Assembly (NCBI RefSeq): GCF_002844575.1
Contig: NZ_PIQO01000007.1
Span: 117,885 to 181,884 of the forward strand
DNA: 64,000 nt
Source of the DNA: Heyndrickxia camelliae
GTDB lineage: Bacteria; Bacillota; Bacilli; Bacillales; Bacillaceae_C
Direction of reading: 5' to 3'
A program made the position numbers and the translations under genes. The notes below the pieces were generated by a model. It saw only the letters and a program-made list of their open reading frames with translations. It did no database searches and was not told the origin of the DNA. Positions 15,267 through 24,794 of the stretch are shown here, piece by piece (within the stretch, counting starts at the first letter, position 1; every line of letters begins with the position of its first letter).

Positions 15267-18008
15267 TTAATAAACCGGCTGGGTTTCCTTCCCAACATCT
15301 TTAATCCATTCATTTTGTCTTAATCTAACCTCAAACAATGTGATTGGATCTTTATACTTCTCAGGATTTGCCCTTAAATTTTGTAATATTTCATTTTGCC
15401 TTTTAATTTTTTCATATGTTTCTGCTATGGTTTGTTCCAATACAGAAAGCGGATTGTGGAAGAACATGGAGATATCACGATCTAACCCTTTCTCAAATAA
15501 ATCGAATTGCTGCATAAATTTATTTGCGATAATCACTGCTACTCCATAGTAGTCTTCATTATCCACTAAACTTTTGTACTTGTTATAGAGCATTGATTTG
15601 TTTTGCGGAATTCCGCCAAACAGTTTTCCCGCGCCTTTTAATAATAACTGGGTTGGCGTGTTTCTTGATAAAATATTTATTTTTTCAAAACGTACTGCAT
15701 TGGTCATTCTGTCTGCGTCACGGCTCCAATCATCTATGACGCGGAAATCAAACTCTAGTTTTAAGCGTTCTTCTCCATATAGTTTATTTAAACTCTCACA
15801 CATTTCATCTAAATATTCCTTAGATTGATTGAATTCACTATTGGATGTAGCAATCCATTTTTTCAATTGTCCATAGTATTTAGGTAAAATATCGTTATGG
15901 AGGTAATCTTGCACACGGTTATTCATCTCGTCATTCAATTCATTATGAATATGACGGAAATCACTATCCTCTTTGATAAAGTCGGTGCATCCTTTCAAGA
16001 TAGTTGGAATGGTGTTTATTACTTCATTCCTTATTTCTTCTTCCATCATTTGATACTCTGTTTGGATATGTTCCATTTTTTCTGATTCTAGATCACGAAG
16101 TTGGTGAAGAGCACCGTTTAATCTTCCAGCAATATCCTCATTCCAGCTGATGGACTTTACGATATCCGTTTCCATTTTTACCCGCTTTTCTAATAGGTCT
16201 GTTATCAACTGGCGAATTAAATATAAAAGCTTTTCAGTACGCCCTTGCTGTAGAACATCTTGATTATGATCTATTTTTACAAATTCTGACAATTGTTCTG
16301 ATTGTTCCTCGCTATTATATACTGATGAATATGGAAATACTTTTGCAGATGGGAAGTATTCGGATAGTCGTGATTCTGTTTCCTCTATAACACTATTAGC
16401 TTCATGCTCACTATAAATCGTATCAATTTTATTTAATACAAAATAGATTGGAAGACTTGGAGCAAATTTTTGTATTTGTAATAGAATGTCACATTCTTTA
16501 TCAGTAAATGGAACATTTGCATTTAATACAAATACTAGGCCGTCAGCTAACTGTAAATAATCAAAAAAGTCATTTCTACTCTTGGTACTGCCTTGAAAAC
16601 TAGGTGCATCAATAAGTGCTAGCCCATTTTTATGCAAAAAGTCACTAGGCAAATGGAAATCAATTACTTTCGTTTGAAGTTGGGACGCTGTTATCTGATA
16701 AAAATCGGAAAAATCAGCTATTCTTTTGCTGCCTGAATCTGTAATCTCAGTCATATTTAATGCTTCATTATCCTTAAACATAATAAGCGATGATGTGGAT
16801 GGTTTTAAAATATTCTCTCCCAGAATGGAATTGATGAAAGATGATTTTCCATTTCCAGTTGGCCCCGCTACCATTAGATGATGGACATTACAATCCATCA
16901 ATTGTTGAACCATCCATTTCATTTTATGCCCTACTCCCAATTCATGGTCCTCGGCCCACTTAGTAATAGATTCAAAGAGCTGATGACAATGAGACAAAAC
17001 ATTATCCAGTTTGCTAGTATGGCAAATATTGTACTCGGCATCACTAACCACCCCTAAATCTAAACTGGCAGGGAACATTTCACTCCATGCTAAAATCGCT
17101 GAAGAAGCAAAAATTTGATCCGTAGAAACCGATACTCTTTGCCAATTTGATAAGTGATCTGGGATAATCGACGATATTTCCTTTATATAAAATTGCCCAT
17201 CTATTAATTCAATATAGGCCTCTTTATATAAAGAAGAGATTCGCGCATTTTTCTGCAGTTCTAATTTTGAAAGAACTGTATTTAGTTCTTTTAACCATTT
17301 TAAATAAAGATCTTCCTGTTTATAGCTGTTCCAAAGGGACGCAACTATTTGTTCAAAGCATTTTTGATCAACCTGATGTACCGCAGGAATAAACTCCATA
17401 AAATACTCTGGCTTATAAGTTTTCGTCCAACCTTTTTGCACATATTCATTGACGAATTGGGACCATTTTAAGCTTTCAGTGCGGATTGCTTCATTAACAG
17501 CAAGTTCCACAGCATCCTGAACTTTTTCTTGTTCCTCATAAAATCTTCGTGCAATTTCGGTTACATTTGGATAATCCGGAGTTAAAGATACAACTTCCTT
17601 TATTACTTTATCGGCCTTATCTATTTTTCCTTGTTCCAAATACAAAGAAAATAATTGTAAGGAAACCTCCGCATGAAGTGTCGGTGATTCTGTATGAATG
17701 GAAAGATACATTTCCTCTGCATCTGTCACTAGTCCAAGCTCTAAATAGGCATCTGCCATATTTTTTCTGGCCCATGGCTGCAGTTCATTCGTAATATTCT
17801 CCCATTTAAAGATAGCCGCTTCAAAATCCTTGAATTGAAAATATACTTCGCCTTGTGCATAACGAATATATGATAGGTCTGGAAGCTCGTTTCGCTGTTC
17901 TAATAAGTAAGCATCTCCAAGAACCTGAATAGGATGTTTCTCTTCCTGCTCATTCATATAAGTAACTTTGTAATATGTTTTGTTAATCAATTGTTCCTCT
18001 AATGTCAT
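15267..18008 (-). CDS. TPR and dynamin-type GTPase
   Basis: A 913-residue protein. Residues ~30-180 are TPR-like helical pairs (ARKNMADAYLELGLVTDAEEMY is one unit with its neighbours). A dynamin-type GTPase domain starts near residue 375: the P-loop GPTGNGKS is near 381, the G3 region reads LIDAPSFQG, and G4 is LNKID near 523. A long helical region rich in Glu, Lys and Leu follows to the end, as in the stalk of dynamin-like proteins. Bacterial dynamins remodel or repair membranes; this one is solitary and unlike the two-headed DynA of B. subtilis (~1190 residues). A TPR module would recruit partners. Start ATG with AAAAATG and GGGGG upstream. The 21-bp repeat array begins three bases after its stop. 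Function is inferred from domains only. Confidence 0.8.
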   Translation of the reverse strand: MTLEEQLINKTYYKVTYMNEQEEKHPIQVLGDAYLLEQRNELPDLSYIRYAQGEVYFQFKDFEAAIFKWENITNELQPWARKNMADAYLELGLVTDAEEMYLSIHTESPTLHAEVSLQLFSLYLEQGKIDKADKVIKEVVSLTPDYPNVTEIARRFYEEQEKVQDAVELAVNEAIRTESLKWSQFVNEYVQKGWTKTYKPEYFMEFIPAVHQVDQKCFEQIVASLWNSYKQEDLYLKWLKELNTVLSKLELQKNARISSLYKEAYIELIDGQFYIKEISSIIPDHLSNWQRVSVSTDQIFASSAILAWSEMFPASLDLGVVSDAEYNICHTSKLDNVLSHCHQLFESITKWAEDHELGVGHKMKWMVQQLMDCNVHHLMVAGPTGNGKSSFINSILGENILKPSTSSLIMFKDNEALNMTEITDSGSKRIADFSDFYQITASQLQTKVIDFHLPSDFLHKNGLALIDAPSFQGSTKSRNDFFDYLQLADGLVFVLNANVPFTDKECDILLQIQKFAPSLPIYFVLNKIDTIYSEHEANSVIEETESRLSEYFPSAKVFPYSSVYNSEEQSEQLSEFVKIDHNQDVLQQGRTEKLLYLIRQLITDLLEKRVKMETDIVKSISWNEDIAGRLNGALHQLRDLESEKMEHIQTEYQMMEEEIRNEVINTIPTILKGCTDFIKEDSDFRHIHNELNDEMNNRVQDYLHNDILPKYYGQLKKWIATSNSEFNQSKEYLDEMCESLNKLYGEERLKLEFDFRVIDDWSRDADRMTNAVRFEKINILSRNTPTQLLLKGAGKLFGGIPQNKSMLYNKYKSLVDNEDYYGVAVIIANKFMQQFDLFEKGLDRDISMFFHNPLSVLEQTIAETYEKIKRQNEILQNLRANPEKYKDPITLFEVRLRQNEWIKDVGKETQPVY

Positions 18009-18303
18009 TTTTGAACCCCCGATGTCATTAAAATAGGATTTTCTTACCTCATTAAAATACCCTTATACGTTTTAGAGGCAACCTTCATTGAAGCGAGCCA
18101 TTCTAAAGTTGTATAAGGACATTTTCTCAAAAAATTTTTAATTAAGTATAAAAGTTAAGAAAAGAGCCTTTAGTTAAGTCTTAAATGCAAAAGAGTATTT
18201 TTATAATCTTCTTCAATTCTATCTTATTATTGTAACAAAGTCCTTTATGCGGTAAATTTCATTTTCCTTTCAATTGTACTACAGAAATGTGACTGTTTAA
18301 TAA
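18009..18303. other. Intergenic region upstream of the dynamin-like gene
   Basis: Nearly 300 AT-rich bases that must hold the promoter of the minus-strand dynamin-like gene. I see no convincing open frame or structured RNA in it. Confidence 0.4.
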
Positions 18304-18341
18304 CAAAATGGGATGCAGGGTCAGACCCCTTATCCCACTTT
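18304..18341 (-). terminator. Terminator with GGGTCTGACCC core
   Basis: On the minus strand GTGGGATAAGGGGTC pairs with GACCCTGCATCCCAT, followed by TTTTG. The GGGGTCTGACCC core is a form I know as a recurrent intergenic hairpin of Bacillus genomes. It follows the VOC gene. Confidence 0.7.
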
Positions 18342-18344
18342 CAT

Positions 18345-18740
18345 TTATCTCTGGTGATTTAGTTCCCAGTGAATTCCGTATTTGTCGGTTACTTTTCCGT
18401 ATAGGGCATTCCAAAATGTGTCTTGCAGTTCCATGGTCACTATTCCTTCTTTGGACAACCCGTTATAAACCTTTCTTATTTCTTCTTCGTTATCAAAATC
18501 AAGTCCCATTATCATATTGTTTCCTCTAACAGGCTCATTTCCAAAGATATCATTAAAGAAAATAACATAATGTTCGTTAAGATGTAATTCGGCATGTATA
18601 TACTTTCCTTCGTGTCCCTTAAACATTTCCACACCATCTGCAAGCTGAACGTTTTTAATCTCTCCATTTAAAACTTGAGCATAATATTCGATTGCCTCCT
18701 TGCAATTTTCAATATTTAATCTTGTATATAATTTTTTCAT
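18345..18740 (-). CDS. VOC family protein (PhnB-like)
   Basis: A 131-residue cytoplasmic protein of the vicinal-oxygen-chelate superfamily. Two beta-alpha-beta-beta-beta modules are visible: residues 1-60 (LYTRLNIENCKEAIEYYAQ) and 70-131 ending YGIHWELNHQ. His, Glu and similar residues at the ends of the strands could bind a metal. Members include glyoxalases, resistance proteins and the PhnB-like group; the pattern ALYGKVTDKYGIHWELN is typical of PhnB-like proteins. No specific reaction can be assigned. ATG with GGGGTGGATTTGAG upstream. It is monocistronic. Confidence 0.8.
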   Translation of the reverse strand: MKKLYTRLNIENCKEAIEYYAQVLNGEIKNVQLADGVEMFKGHEGKYIHAELHLNEHYVIFFNDIFGNEPVRGNNMIMGLDFDNEEEIRKVYNGLSKEGIVTMELQDTFWNALYGKVTDKYGIHWELNHQR

Positions 18741-18891
18741 CTCAAATCCACCCCGTTTTTTTATATTGGCATGTTTATAGCTAAACTAGCTAAGACTTGT
18801 TAAGGAAATTATATATTCTATCGTCATAAAAACAAAGTATCGCTGTTCTACTTTTATCGTTATTATTATATTAAAAAAGGAGGATTTACAA

Positions 18892-19401
18892 ATGGAAAAA
18901 AAAGTAGCAATTTATATATGCAGCCAAATAGAGGATTGTATGAAGAATAATCAAACTTCTTACGATATTTCAAAATTGGCTATAGTATGGAGTACTATTC
19001 ATGGATTCCATCAATGGACCAATGGAAAAACGATAATAGCTGGTTACCACATATCAAAGCCAGAAGAATTAGGTTATTATTTATTTTTTATTGATTGGCA
19101 CCGGAATAATCGATACTATTTGGTTATTTATCCGCAAAATAAATCCACCACACTAGCAGAACTTCAAAACATTAGTGAATTAAATCGAAAAGCAGTTATT
19201 ACTTGGAATTACAATCCATTGAAACGTGATGGTAAAAATCAAGAAAGGAAATCATATTTCAAACAACTTTACGGTTCAACGACCATCCATATTCCAATCC
19301 CAACTTCCTGCTTTGAAGTAGGAACTTTTTTTGATGATCTGATATCGCTATGTCAAAAAAGAATGAAGGCAGATCGTATAGTGGATGTATTGAATGAATG
19401 A
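18892..19401 (+). CDS. Hypothetical protein
   Basis: I do not recognise this 169-residue protein. It has a strong ribosome site (AAAGGAGG) eight bases before the ATG, so it is surely translated. It is soluble, with no signal peptide or membrane helix. The composition is rich in aromatic residues (Trp, Tyr, Phe), with blocks of alternating hydrophobic residues such as YYLFFIDWH and YYLVIYPQN that suggest a beta-sheet core. It is a single-gene unit, convergent with the DUF3231 gene. Confidence 0.7.
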   Translation: MEKKVAIYICSQIEDCMKNNQTSYDISKLAIVWSTIHGFHQWTNGKTIIAGYHISKPEELGYYLFFIDWHRNNRYYLVIYPQNKSTTLAELQNISELNRKAVITWNYNPLKRDGKNQERKSYFKQLYGSTTIHIPIPTSCFEVGTFFDDLISLCQKRMKADRIVDVLNE

Positions 19402-19407
19402 ATAACT

Positions 19408-19441
19408 AAAAAAGTCCGAGAAACAATTTTTTCTACGGACT
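19408..19441. terminator. Terminator between hypothetical and DUF3231 genes
   Basis: AGTCCGAGAAA pairs with TTTCTACGGACT (one bulged base), with T-runs suited to the minus strand. It lies between convergent genes and probably serves both. Confidence 0.7.
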
Positions 19442-19451
19442 CACATCTACT

Positions 19452-20468
19452 TTAATCATTTTTCTTCTTTGCTAATTTATCTTTATCAACCGTTCCCGGA
19501 GGCTGTTCTAGCCATTGATGCTTAATCATAATATCTGCACCATTCTTAGCAAATTGAGCTATTTCAATGGAAAGACGTTCATAATTAGTTACTAGATCGG
19601 TTCGCTGACTTGCTGCTGCAGCTGTTGCATAGTTTCCTGTCCCAGCGGCACTTAAAAAACCCATATGAAACATAACCAATTTATCCGAAAAGACTTGCTC
19701 AGTTGAATTTGTAATGGCAATATCAGAACCCATTGGAACTTGAATATGATCATCCAGTAATATGGAGGAAAATATCTTTATATGTTTCTCAGATATTTCT
19801 TTCCCATTCATCATATATTTTTGAACTTCTTTAGTCGGCGAATTTTGTGCGAAAGCAAGACAAAGCTTTACCCCTATCATATTCGTTTGCGTGTTCATAT
19901 ATAGATGGCAAATCTCAACCGCATTTAATGGCCGCTTCTTACTGAACAAATTAAATCCGCTTAGATAGCTGCTAGAATCAATGAAATCCACCTCGGCAGG
20001 TACCATAATACACGGCGCTTTTACGAATAGCCCTTTATTTAACATTGTATCCGAACTTTTATTATATAAATCAACGATTCGCAAAAGTTCATGGGAAAAG
20101 TGCATTCTTATATCTTCTCGTGCACACATGGCTATAAAGCCACTAGAAGCTATCATCCCAGTACGTGACATATGATGCACATATGTTAGACAAAAGGTAT
20201 CTGTAAATAATGGGGCAGCATTTAAATTCACATCTTCTTTTGAGAATCCAACAGGAAGCGCAAATTTTTCCGTTTCAAAAATAGTCGTTAACCACTTTAT
20301 ATTATCAGATGATATGCTTTCGGCCATTTCAATAATCGGTTTTATTTCCGTATCTTGGATGTGTCTTTTCATATGAGCGAGCATACATTTGGACATACTA
20401 AAGTTCATAAAAGATGTCCAAAGGCTTGCTATTTCGGACGAAGTTAATGGAATATGTTCCTTAGGCAT
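19452..20468 (-). CDS. DUF3231 double-domain protein
   Basis: A 338-residue protein of the DUF3231 family, common in Bacillaceae. It contains two copies of an about 150-residue helical unit; repeated elements are LTSSEIASLWTSFMNFSMSKCM at the start and LNAVEICHLYMNTQTNMIGVKL in the middle, both followed by a His-containing helix. The ferritin/DUF892-like helical pattern suggests stress or spore-associated proteins, but no biochemical function is established to my knowledge. The ATG follows GGAGGTACTCTA. It is monocistronic. A single-domain relative lies at 49463. Confidence 0.8.
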   Translation of the reverse strand: MPKEHIPLTSSEIASLWTSFMNFSMSKCMLAHMKRHIQDTEIKPIIEMAESISSDNIKWLTTIFETEKFALPVGFSKEDVNLNAAPLFTDTFCLTYVHHMSRTGMIASSGFIAMCAREDIRMHFSHELLRIVDLYNKSSDTMLNKGLFVKAPCIMVPAEVDFIDSSSYLSGFNLFSKKRPLNAVEICHLYMNTQTNMIGVKLCLAFAQNSPTKEVQKYMMNGKEISEKHIKIFSSILLDDHIQVPMGSDIAITNSTEQVFSDKLVMFHMGFLSAAGTGNYATAAAASQRTDLVTNYERLSIEIAQFAKNGADIMIKHQWLEQPPGTVDKDKLAKKKND

Positions 20469-20616
20469 TAGAGTACCTCCAAAGAAGTTCTATTATCATG
20501 TATGGCATATTCTTTGCAAAAATAGTAAAAGAAATTCAAGCTTCCCTGTAATTAAATTCACCAATTTTGTGATATAAAAAGGAGAAGCTCATTTATTTTG
20601 ACGGGAGGAAAAAAGA

Positions 20617-21384
20617 ATGAATAGATCCGGAAATACTATATTAATTACCGGTGGAGCCTCTGGAATTGGATTAGCATTTGCAGAACGATTTATAAAAGCG
20701 GGCAACGAAGTAATTATCGTAGGACGTAGAGAAGAAAAGTTAAAGGAAGCTCAAACAAAATATCCTAATCTGCATACCAGGGTTTGCGATGTATCCAAAG
20801 AATCAGAGCGCGTCAAACTTTTTGAGTGGGTGACGAGCGAATTTCCAACACTTAATGTTCTAGTGAACAATGCCGGAATCCAACAAAGAGTAAATCTTCT
20901 TAAAGCAAATGAGAACTGGAATTATTATCAAAATGAGATTGCAATCAATTTTGAAGCTCCAGTTCATCTGACCATGCTGTTTACACCCTTTTTGATGAAG
21001 AAGGAGAATGCAACCATTATTAATGTCTCCTCTGGTTTAGCTTTTACACCGGGTACATGGGTGCCAGTATATAGTGCAACAAAGGCTGCCGTTCACTCGT
21101 TTACTTTATCGCTAAGATTACAATTGGAAAAATCCAATGTGAAAGTTGTGGAAATATTCCCCCCTGCTGTAAACACAGATCTAGGCGGAATCGGATTACA
21201 TACATTCGGTGCTCCATTGAATGACTTTGCTGATGCAGTATTTGAGGGAATTAAAAACGGTGAAGAAGAGATTGGCTACGGTGGATCTGCAAAACGCTTG
21301 CGTGCTTCTAGAGATGAATTAGATGAAGGGACAAAGCAGGCATGGGAAGGATTTTTGAGCAGAAATCCCGATTTTCTAGAATAA
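20617..21384 (+). CDS. SDR oxidoreductase (DltE-like)
   Basis: A 255-residue classical short-chain dehydrogenase. The cofactor loop TGGASGIG is at residues 11-18, NNAG at ~86-89, the catalytic Ser in NVSSG, and Tyr/Lys in YSATK. The sequence LNVLVNNAGIQQRV and the C-terminal RNPDF are like DltE/YoxD-type oxidoreductases. The substrate is unknown; there is no dlt operon around it, so a role in D-alanylation is not implied. ATG with GGGAGGAAAAA upstream. It is monocistronic, convergent with trpS. Confidence 0.83.
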   Translation: MNRSGNTILITGGASGIGLAFAERFIKAGNEVIIVGRREEKLKEAQTKYPNLHTRVCDVSKESERVKLFEWVTSEFPTLNVLVNNAGIQQRVNLLKANENWNYYQNEIAINFEAPVHLTMLFTPFLMKKENATIINVSSGLAFTPGTWVPVYSATKAAVHSFTLSLRLQLEKSNVKVVEIFPPAVNTDLGGIGLHTFGAPLNDFADAVFEGIKNGEEEIGYGGSAKRLRASRDELDEGTKQAWEGFLSRNPDFLE

Positions 21385-21423
21385 AAGAGAATCTGCATAG
21401 CCGAATATTAAAATAATCAAAAA

Positions 21424-21455
21424 AGCGGGTTCGATATACTCACTATCGAACCCGA
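21424..21455 (-). terminator. Terminator of trpS
   Basis: An eleven-base perfect stem (CGGGTTCGATA with TATCGAACCCG) is followed on the minus strand by CTTTTTTG. It may also stop the convergent SDR transcript. Confidence 0.88.
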
Positions 21456-21469
21456 TTTATAAATAATTC

Positions 21470-22465
21470 CTAACTCATCAATCCAATTTTTCTGCGTATT
21501 TCTTTCATAAATGGAATGCTTTTTTGCCTTGCTTTTTCTGCGCCGGAGAGAAGAATTTCATTTACTTTTTCTGGTTTTGCCATCAGTTCGTTATATTTTT
21601 CACGTGGTTCTTCCAGATATGTGTTCATGACATCAAATAATTCCTTCTTCGCATCTCCCCAACCGATTCCATTTGCATAAGCGTCCCTCATCTTTTGAAT
21701 TTTTTCAGGGGATGCAAATTCTTTATAAAGTTCAAAGATAATCGATTGATTAGGATCCTTTGGAACATTTGCCGGTGTGGAGTCCGTTTTAATTTTTTTA
21801 ATTAATTTAAACAGCGTATCCGCATCCTCAAATAAAGGAATCGTATTGTTATAGCTTTTGCTCATTTTTCTTCCATCAAGTCCTGGAAGAACTGCTGTTT
21901 CCTCTTCCACTTTAAATTCCGGTAATGTAAATGTCTCTCCATAATTTTTATTAAAATGCTCGGCAATATCACGGGCTATTTCAACATGTTGAATTTGGTC
22001 TTTTCCGACTGGGACAATATCTGTTTGAAACATTAAGATATCTGCTGCCATTAAAATTGGATATGTGAAGAGACCCATATTTACACCGTCATCGATTTCC
22101 TTGCCTGCCTGTTTATTTTGCTCTACCAATGATTTATAAGCATGAGCACGGTTCATTAGTCCTTTAGGCGAAAAGCAAGCTAATACCCATGATAGTTCAA
22201 AAATTTCCGGAACATCGGATTGACGATAAAAAATAACCTTTTCAGGATCTAGCCCAAGAGCTAACCATGCGGATGCTACTCCTAAAGAGAGTTTCCGCAT
22301 TTCTTCTGCATTTTGCGTTTTCGTTAAACCATGATAATCCGCTACAAAATAAATTGGCTGATATTCTGGATTACGTGCTATTTGAAGCGCAGGTTTAATC
22401 GCTCCAATGTAATTTCCTAAATGGATTTTTCCAGTTGGTTTTACACCTGTTAAAACTGTTTTCAT
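21470..22465 (-). CDS. trpS: Tryptophanyl-tRNA synthetase
   Basis: A class I aminoacyl-tRNA synthetase of 331 residues that charges tRNA-Trp with tryptophan. The HIGH-type motif is TGKIHLGNYIG near residues 11-21, and the KMSKS motif is GRKMSKSYNN near 200. DxxxxGxDQ appears as VPVGKDQIQHVE. Length is that of bacterial TrpS. The ATG follows AGGAGGATATCTCA. It is preceded by a T-box leader, so expression rises when uncharged tRNA-Trp accumulates. It is monocistronic. Confidence 0.97.
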   Translation of the reverse strand: MKTVLTGVKPTGKIHLGNYIGAIKPALQIARNPEYQPIYFVADYHGLTKTQNAEEMRKLSLGVASAWLALGLDPEKVIFYRQSDVPEIFELSWVLACFSPKGLMNRAHAYKSLVEQNKQAGKEIDDGVNMGLFTYPILMAADILMFQTDIVPVGKDQIQHVEIARDIAEHFNKNYGETFTLPEFKVEEETAVLPGLDGRKMSKSYNNTIPLFEDADTLFKLIKKIKTDSTPANVPKDPNQSIIFELYKEFASPEKIQKMRDAYANGIGWGDAKKELFDVMNTYLEEPREKYNELMAKPEKVNEILLSGAEKARQKSIPFMKEIRRKIGLMS

Positions 22466-22567
22466 TGAGATATCCTCCTATTTTTTGTGTGAATCTATGC
22501 ATTCCTTATAAGCAACCGGATAGCGGAAACAAACCGTTCTATTAAATAAAGTATATATTTTTTCAGC

Positions 22568-22845
22568 ATACAAAAGGGGCTCCCCATCCTAAAAAGGACG
22601 GGAAGCCCGTGGTGCCACCTTTATTCGTTTACCTATATTAGCAAACGCACTTTATCGCACGGAAATATCCATTTCGATGCGTTGTCTCTTTTAACGGTAA
22701 GACCTATCCGCCCAACCTACTTCAGGTTCAGTCAGGAAGCTCAGAAGCCCATTCAGCAGAAGTTTCACACTGATTTTCACCGGCCATCAGCTCTCTAAAG
22801 TGTTTCTTATGCTTACTCTTCTTCGTCATTGCTCTACATTTAATG
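22568..22845 (-). promoter_or_regulatory. T-box riboswitch (Trp specifier) of trpS
   Basis: The minus strand carries the T-box antiterminator bulge GGTGGCACCACGG (about 22623-22607). It is followed by a terminator stem in which GGGCTTCCCGTCC pairs with GGATGGGGAGCCC, then CTTTTG (to 22568). Stem I precedes it, with a candidate specifier TGG at 22751-22749. The specifier matches tryptophan, and the downstream gene is trpS. Confidence 0.93.
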
Positions 22846-22871
22846 ATTATTTTATACTAAAAATATATGCA

Positions 22872-23681
22872 TTACAATATATCTAATATTTCCTCTACCA
22901 ATTCGTTGCAATATTGAATAAGGAAAGTTAAAAATTGGCTCGCATCTAAAATCTTCTCCTTGTTAGTTTGATAATGGTTTCTTATGGATTGTTCACGAAT
23001 TTTGATTGCTTCTTGGATGATATTGCTCCATTCGCTTGGAAGGTGTTCCAGCGCGTATGTAGCAGCTCCAAGCTTCGAAGTAATATCATCTTCTTTTATT
23101 GTATAAAATTGTCGTAGTACCCCCAGAACGGACCATTCTATTTCTTGGTCGATTAGATTATCCGGGATTGTGTTAAAATTAAGAGTTTTATAGTTATCCA
23201 CTCGTTTTTTCCAATACGCATTCATATTGGTATGAACATACCTTTTCAAGTCTTCGGGTGTTACATCTATGTTTATTTTTTCTATTTCAGGTCCGGTTAT
23301 TCTGATTCCATAATGCTTTAATGTCCACCATGTGATAGGGTTTTGCTGGAAGGCACCTGATGCATGCATCACACCACCATTGTAAAAAGGAGCATTAGAT
23401 TCTACTATATTCTTTCCTATTTCGCTTAGTTGTAGATACATACCATCCATTTCCGGCTTTGCATACTTCTTTGCAAGTATTTGGTGAATTTGTTTTAAAA
23501 TCTGAATATCTTCATGAATTAGTGGACGTTTCGTTATCGTTAAAAAGTCCATATCACTGGAATCGTCAAAGGAATTTAGGGCAATCGAACCATGAAGATA
23601 ACTACCTTCTACCGTATTTGGTAACTCTTCACAAAGCAGATCTGAGTAAGTTTTTAATAATTGGTTTACAATTGCCGGTAT
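22872..23681 (-). CDS. Aminoglycoside nucleotidyltransferase-like protein, abnormal start
   Basis: A nucleotidyltransferase of the ANT(3'')/ANT(9)-like family, 269 residues if the frame is read from 23681. The active-site motif GSIALNSFDDSSDMDF is at residues 31-46, with the metal-binding Asp pair intact (DMD); the C-terminal helical domain matches the adenylyltransferase-domain family. The first canonical ATG in frame (23552) falls inside that motif and would destroy the enzyme. Upstream the frame is open to 23681, where an ATA follows AAGGAG at four bases, just after an in-frame TAG. So translation may start at ATA or ATT, or an original ATG has mutated. The start overlaps the end of the GNAT gene. 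If expressed it could modify an aminoglycoside, but members of this family also act on unknown substrates. Confidence 0.72.
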   Translation of the reverse strand: MPAIVNQLLKTYSDLLCEELPNTVEGSYLHGSIALNSFDDSSDMDFLTITKRPLIHEDIQILKQIHQILAKKYAKPEMDGMYLQLSEIGKNIVESNAPFYNGGVMHASGAFQQNPITWWTLKHYGIRITGPEIEKINIDVTPEDLKRYVHTNMNAYWKKRVDNYKTLNFNTIPDNLIDQEIEWSVLGVLRQFYTIKEDDITSKLGAATYALEHLPSEWSNIIQEAIKIREQSIRNHYQTNKEKILDASQFLTFLIQYCNELVEEILDIL

Positions 23682-24630
23682 CTAACTCCTTAAGCGGCTC
23701 TATTTCATACATATAATGGATGATTCGGTTTTCCAATGTAAAACCTGACTTTTCATACAGTTTAATCGCTGAGGAGGGATTATTAGCATCAACAGATAGT
23801 CGAATTTTTTCAATCCTATTTACTTTCATTCGGTACATTACCTCATGTAGCAGTGCCTTTCCAATTCCTCTTCCTTGAAAACGTGGTCGTACAGCTAGCG
23901 TAGAAATAACTGCATGATGAGGTCCTTCTTCAATTCCACAAACGAAGCCAACAGGTTCATTATTTTCTTTTAGGCAAAGAATATAATAATCAGAAGAAAA
24001 TTCTAGGCTATTAAACTCGTAGATGACACTTTCTTGAGTTATCTCATCATGATTGTTACGCCATGAAAAAGCTTCATTATCTATTTGAGCCCATTCTTCC
24101 GCATTTTTCTGAGAAGGTGTAATAAAAGAATAACCACTGGGCAAAAGAGGTTTTATAGGGATTTGATTAGAATTTATCCATTCAAAGGCAAGCAAGTCCG
24201 TATTCTTCTTTAATCTAAATTTATTCGCTAATTCTTTTTGACCTTTTTGATTGACTCTAACCATATGATTATAGATGATTTTCTTATTTTCTCTCTCAGC
24301 ACGTTGGGTTAAGTGTTTGAAAGTACGTTCCAGAAGCAAAGTGCCGACTCCTTTTCTCCTATACTGATGATGAACGGTACCATAGCTATACACATTGATA
24401 TGTTCATCACTTTTAACAAAGCACAGAGATTGATAGGCAATTACCTTGTCACCAACTAGCGCTACAAATGTGTTTTCCTTAATTTCCTCGCCAGGTTCGT
24501 TTAAAAATTGAGTAAATTCCTCAATAGTTGCTTTCTTTGCTATTTGAAAATATTCAGCATTCTCGTTTAGCAGTTGGACCATTTTAGGAGTGTCTAAATA
24601 CTGAAAAATTCTGATGTCTATTGTGGTCAT
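23629..24630 (-). CDS. Tandem GNAT N-acetyltransferase
   Basis: A 333-residue protein with two acetyl-CoA binding GNAT folds. The first has the pyrophosphate loop YRRKGVGTLLL (about residues 90-100), and the second FQGRGIGKALL (about 252-262). Two-fold GNAT proteins acetylate amines of small molecules or protein termini; the second domain has the classical YEKSGF ending. Start ATG with AGGTGG upstream. Its last 53 bases overlap the reading frame of the nucleotidyltransferase gene, so the two are likely one transcript. Confidence 0.85.
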   Translation of the reverse strand: MTTIDIRIFQYLDTPKMVQLLNENAEYFQIAKKATIEEFTQFLNEPGEEIKENTFVALVGDKVIAYQSLCFVKSDEHINVYSYGTVHHQYRRKGVGTLLLERTFKHLTQRAERENKKIIYNHMVRVNQKGQKELANKFRLKKNTDLLAFEWINSNQIPIKPLLPSGYSFITPSQKNAEEWAQIDNEAFSWRNNHDEITQESVIYEFNSLEFSSDYYILCLKENNEPVGFVCGIEEGPHHAVISTLAVRPRFQGRGIGKALLHEVMYRMKVNRIEKIRLSVDANNPSSAIKLYEKSGFTLENRIIHYMYEIEPLKELDTGNCKPIIKNLLRSAL

Positions 24631-24794
24631 CCCAAATCCACCTTTATTGTTCAGATAGTTTTTGAATATACTGATATTATAACGTACCTCTTTATTTGAT
24701 TCTATTAAATTCCAATTTCTTCTTTTTATTGGTTCTTTATCTTATGATTTCATATAATTTTCATAAAAAGGAAAACGAAAAAGGGGGCATAAGC

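Noticed and set aside
15171..15300. WLN-heptad open frame as a gene
   Set aside because: No start codon lies in the frame and it is not in phase with the upstream gene; kept only as a note to the repeat.
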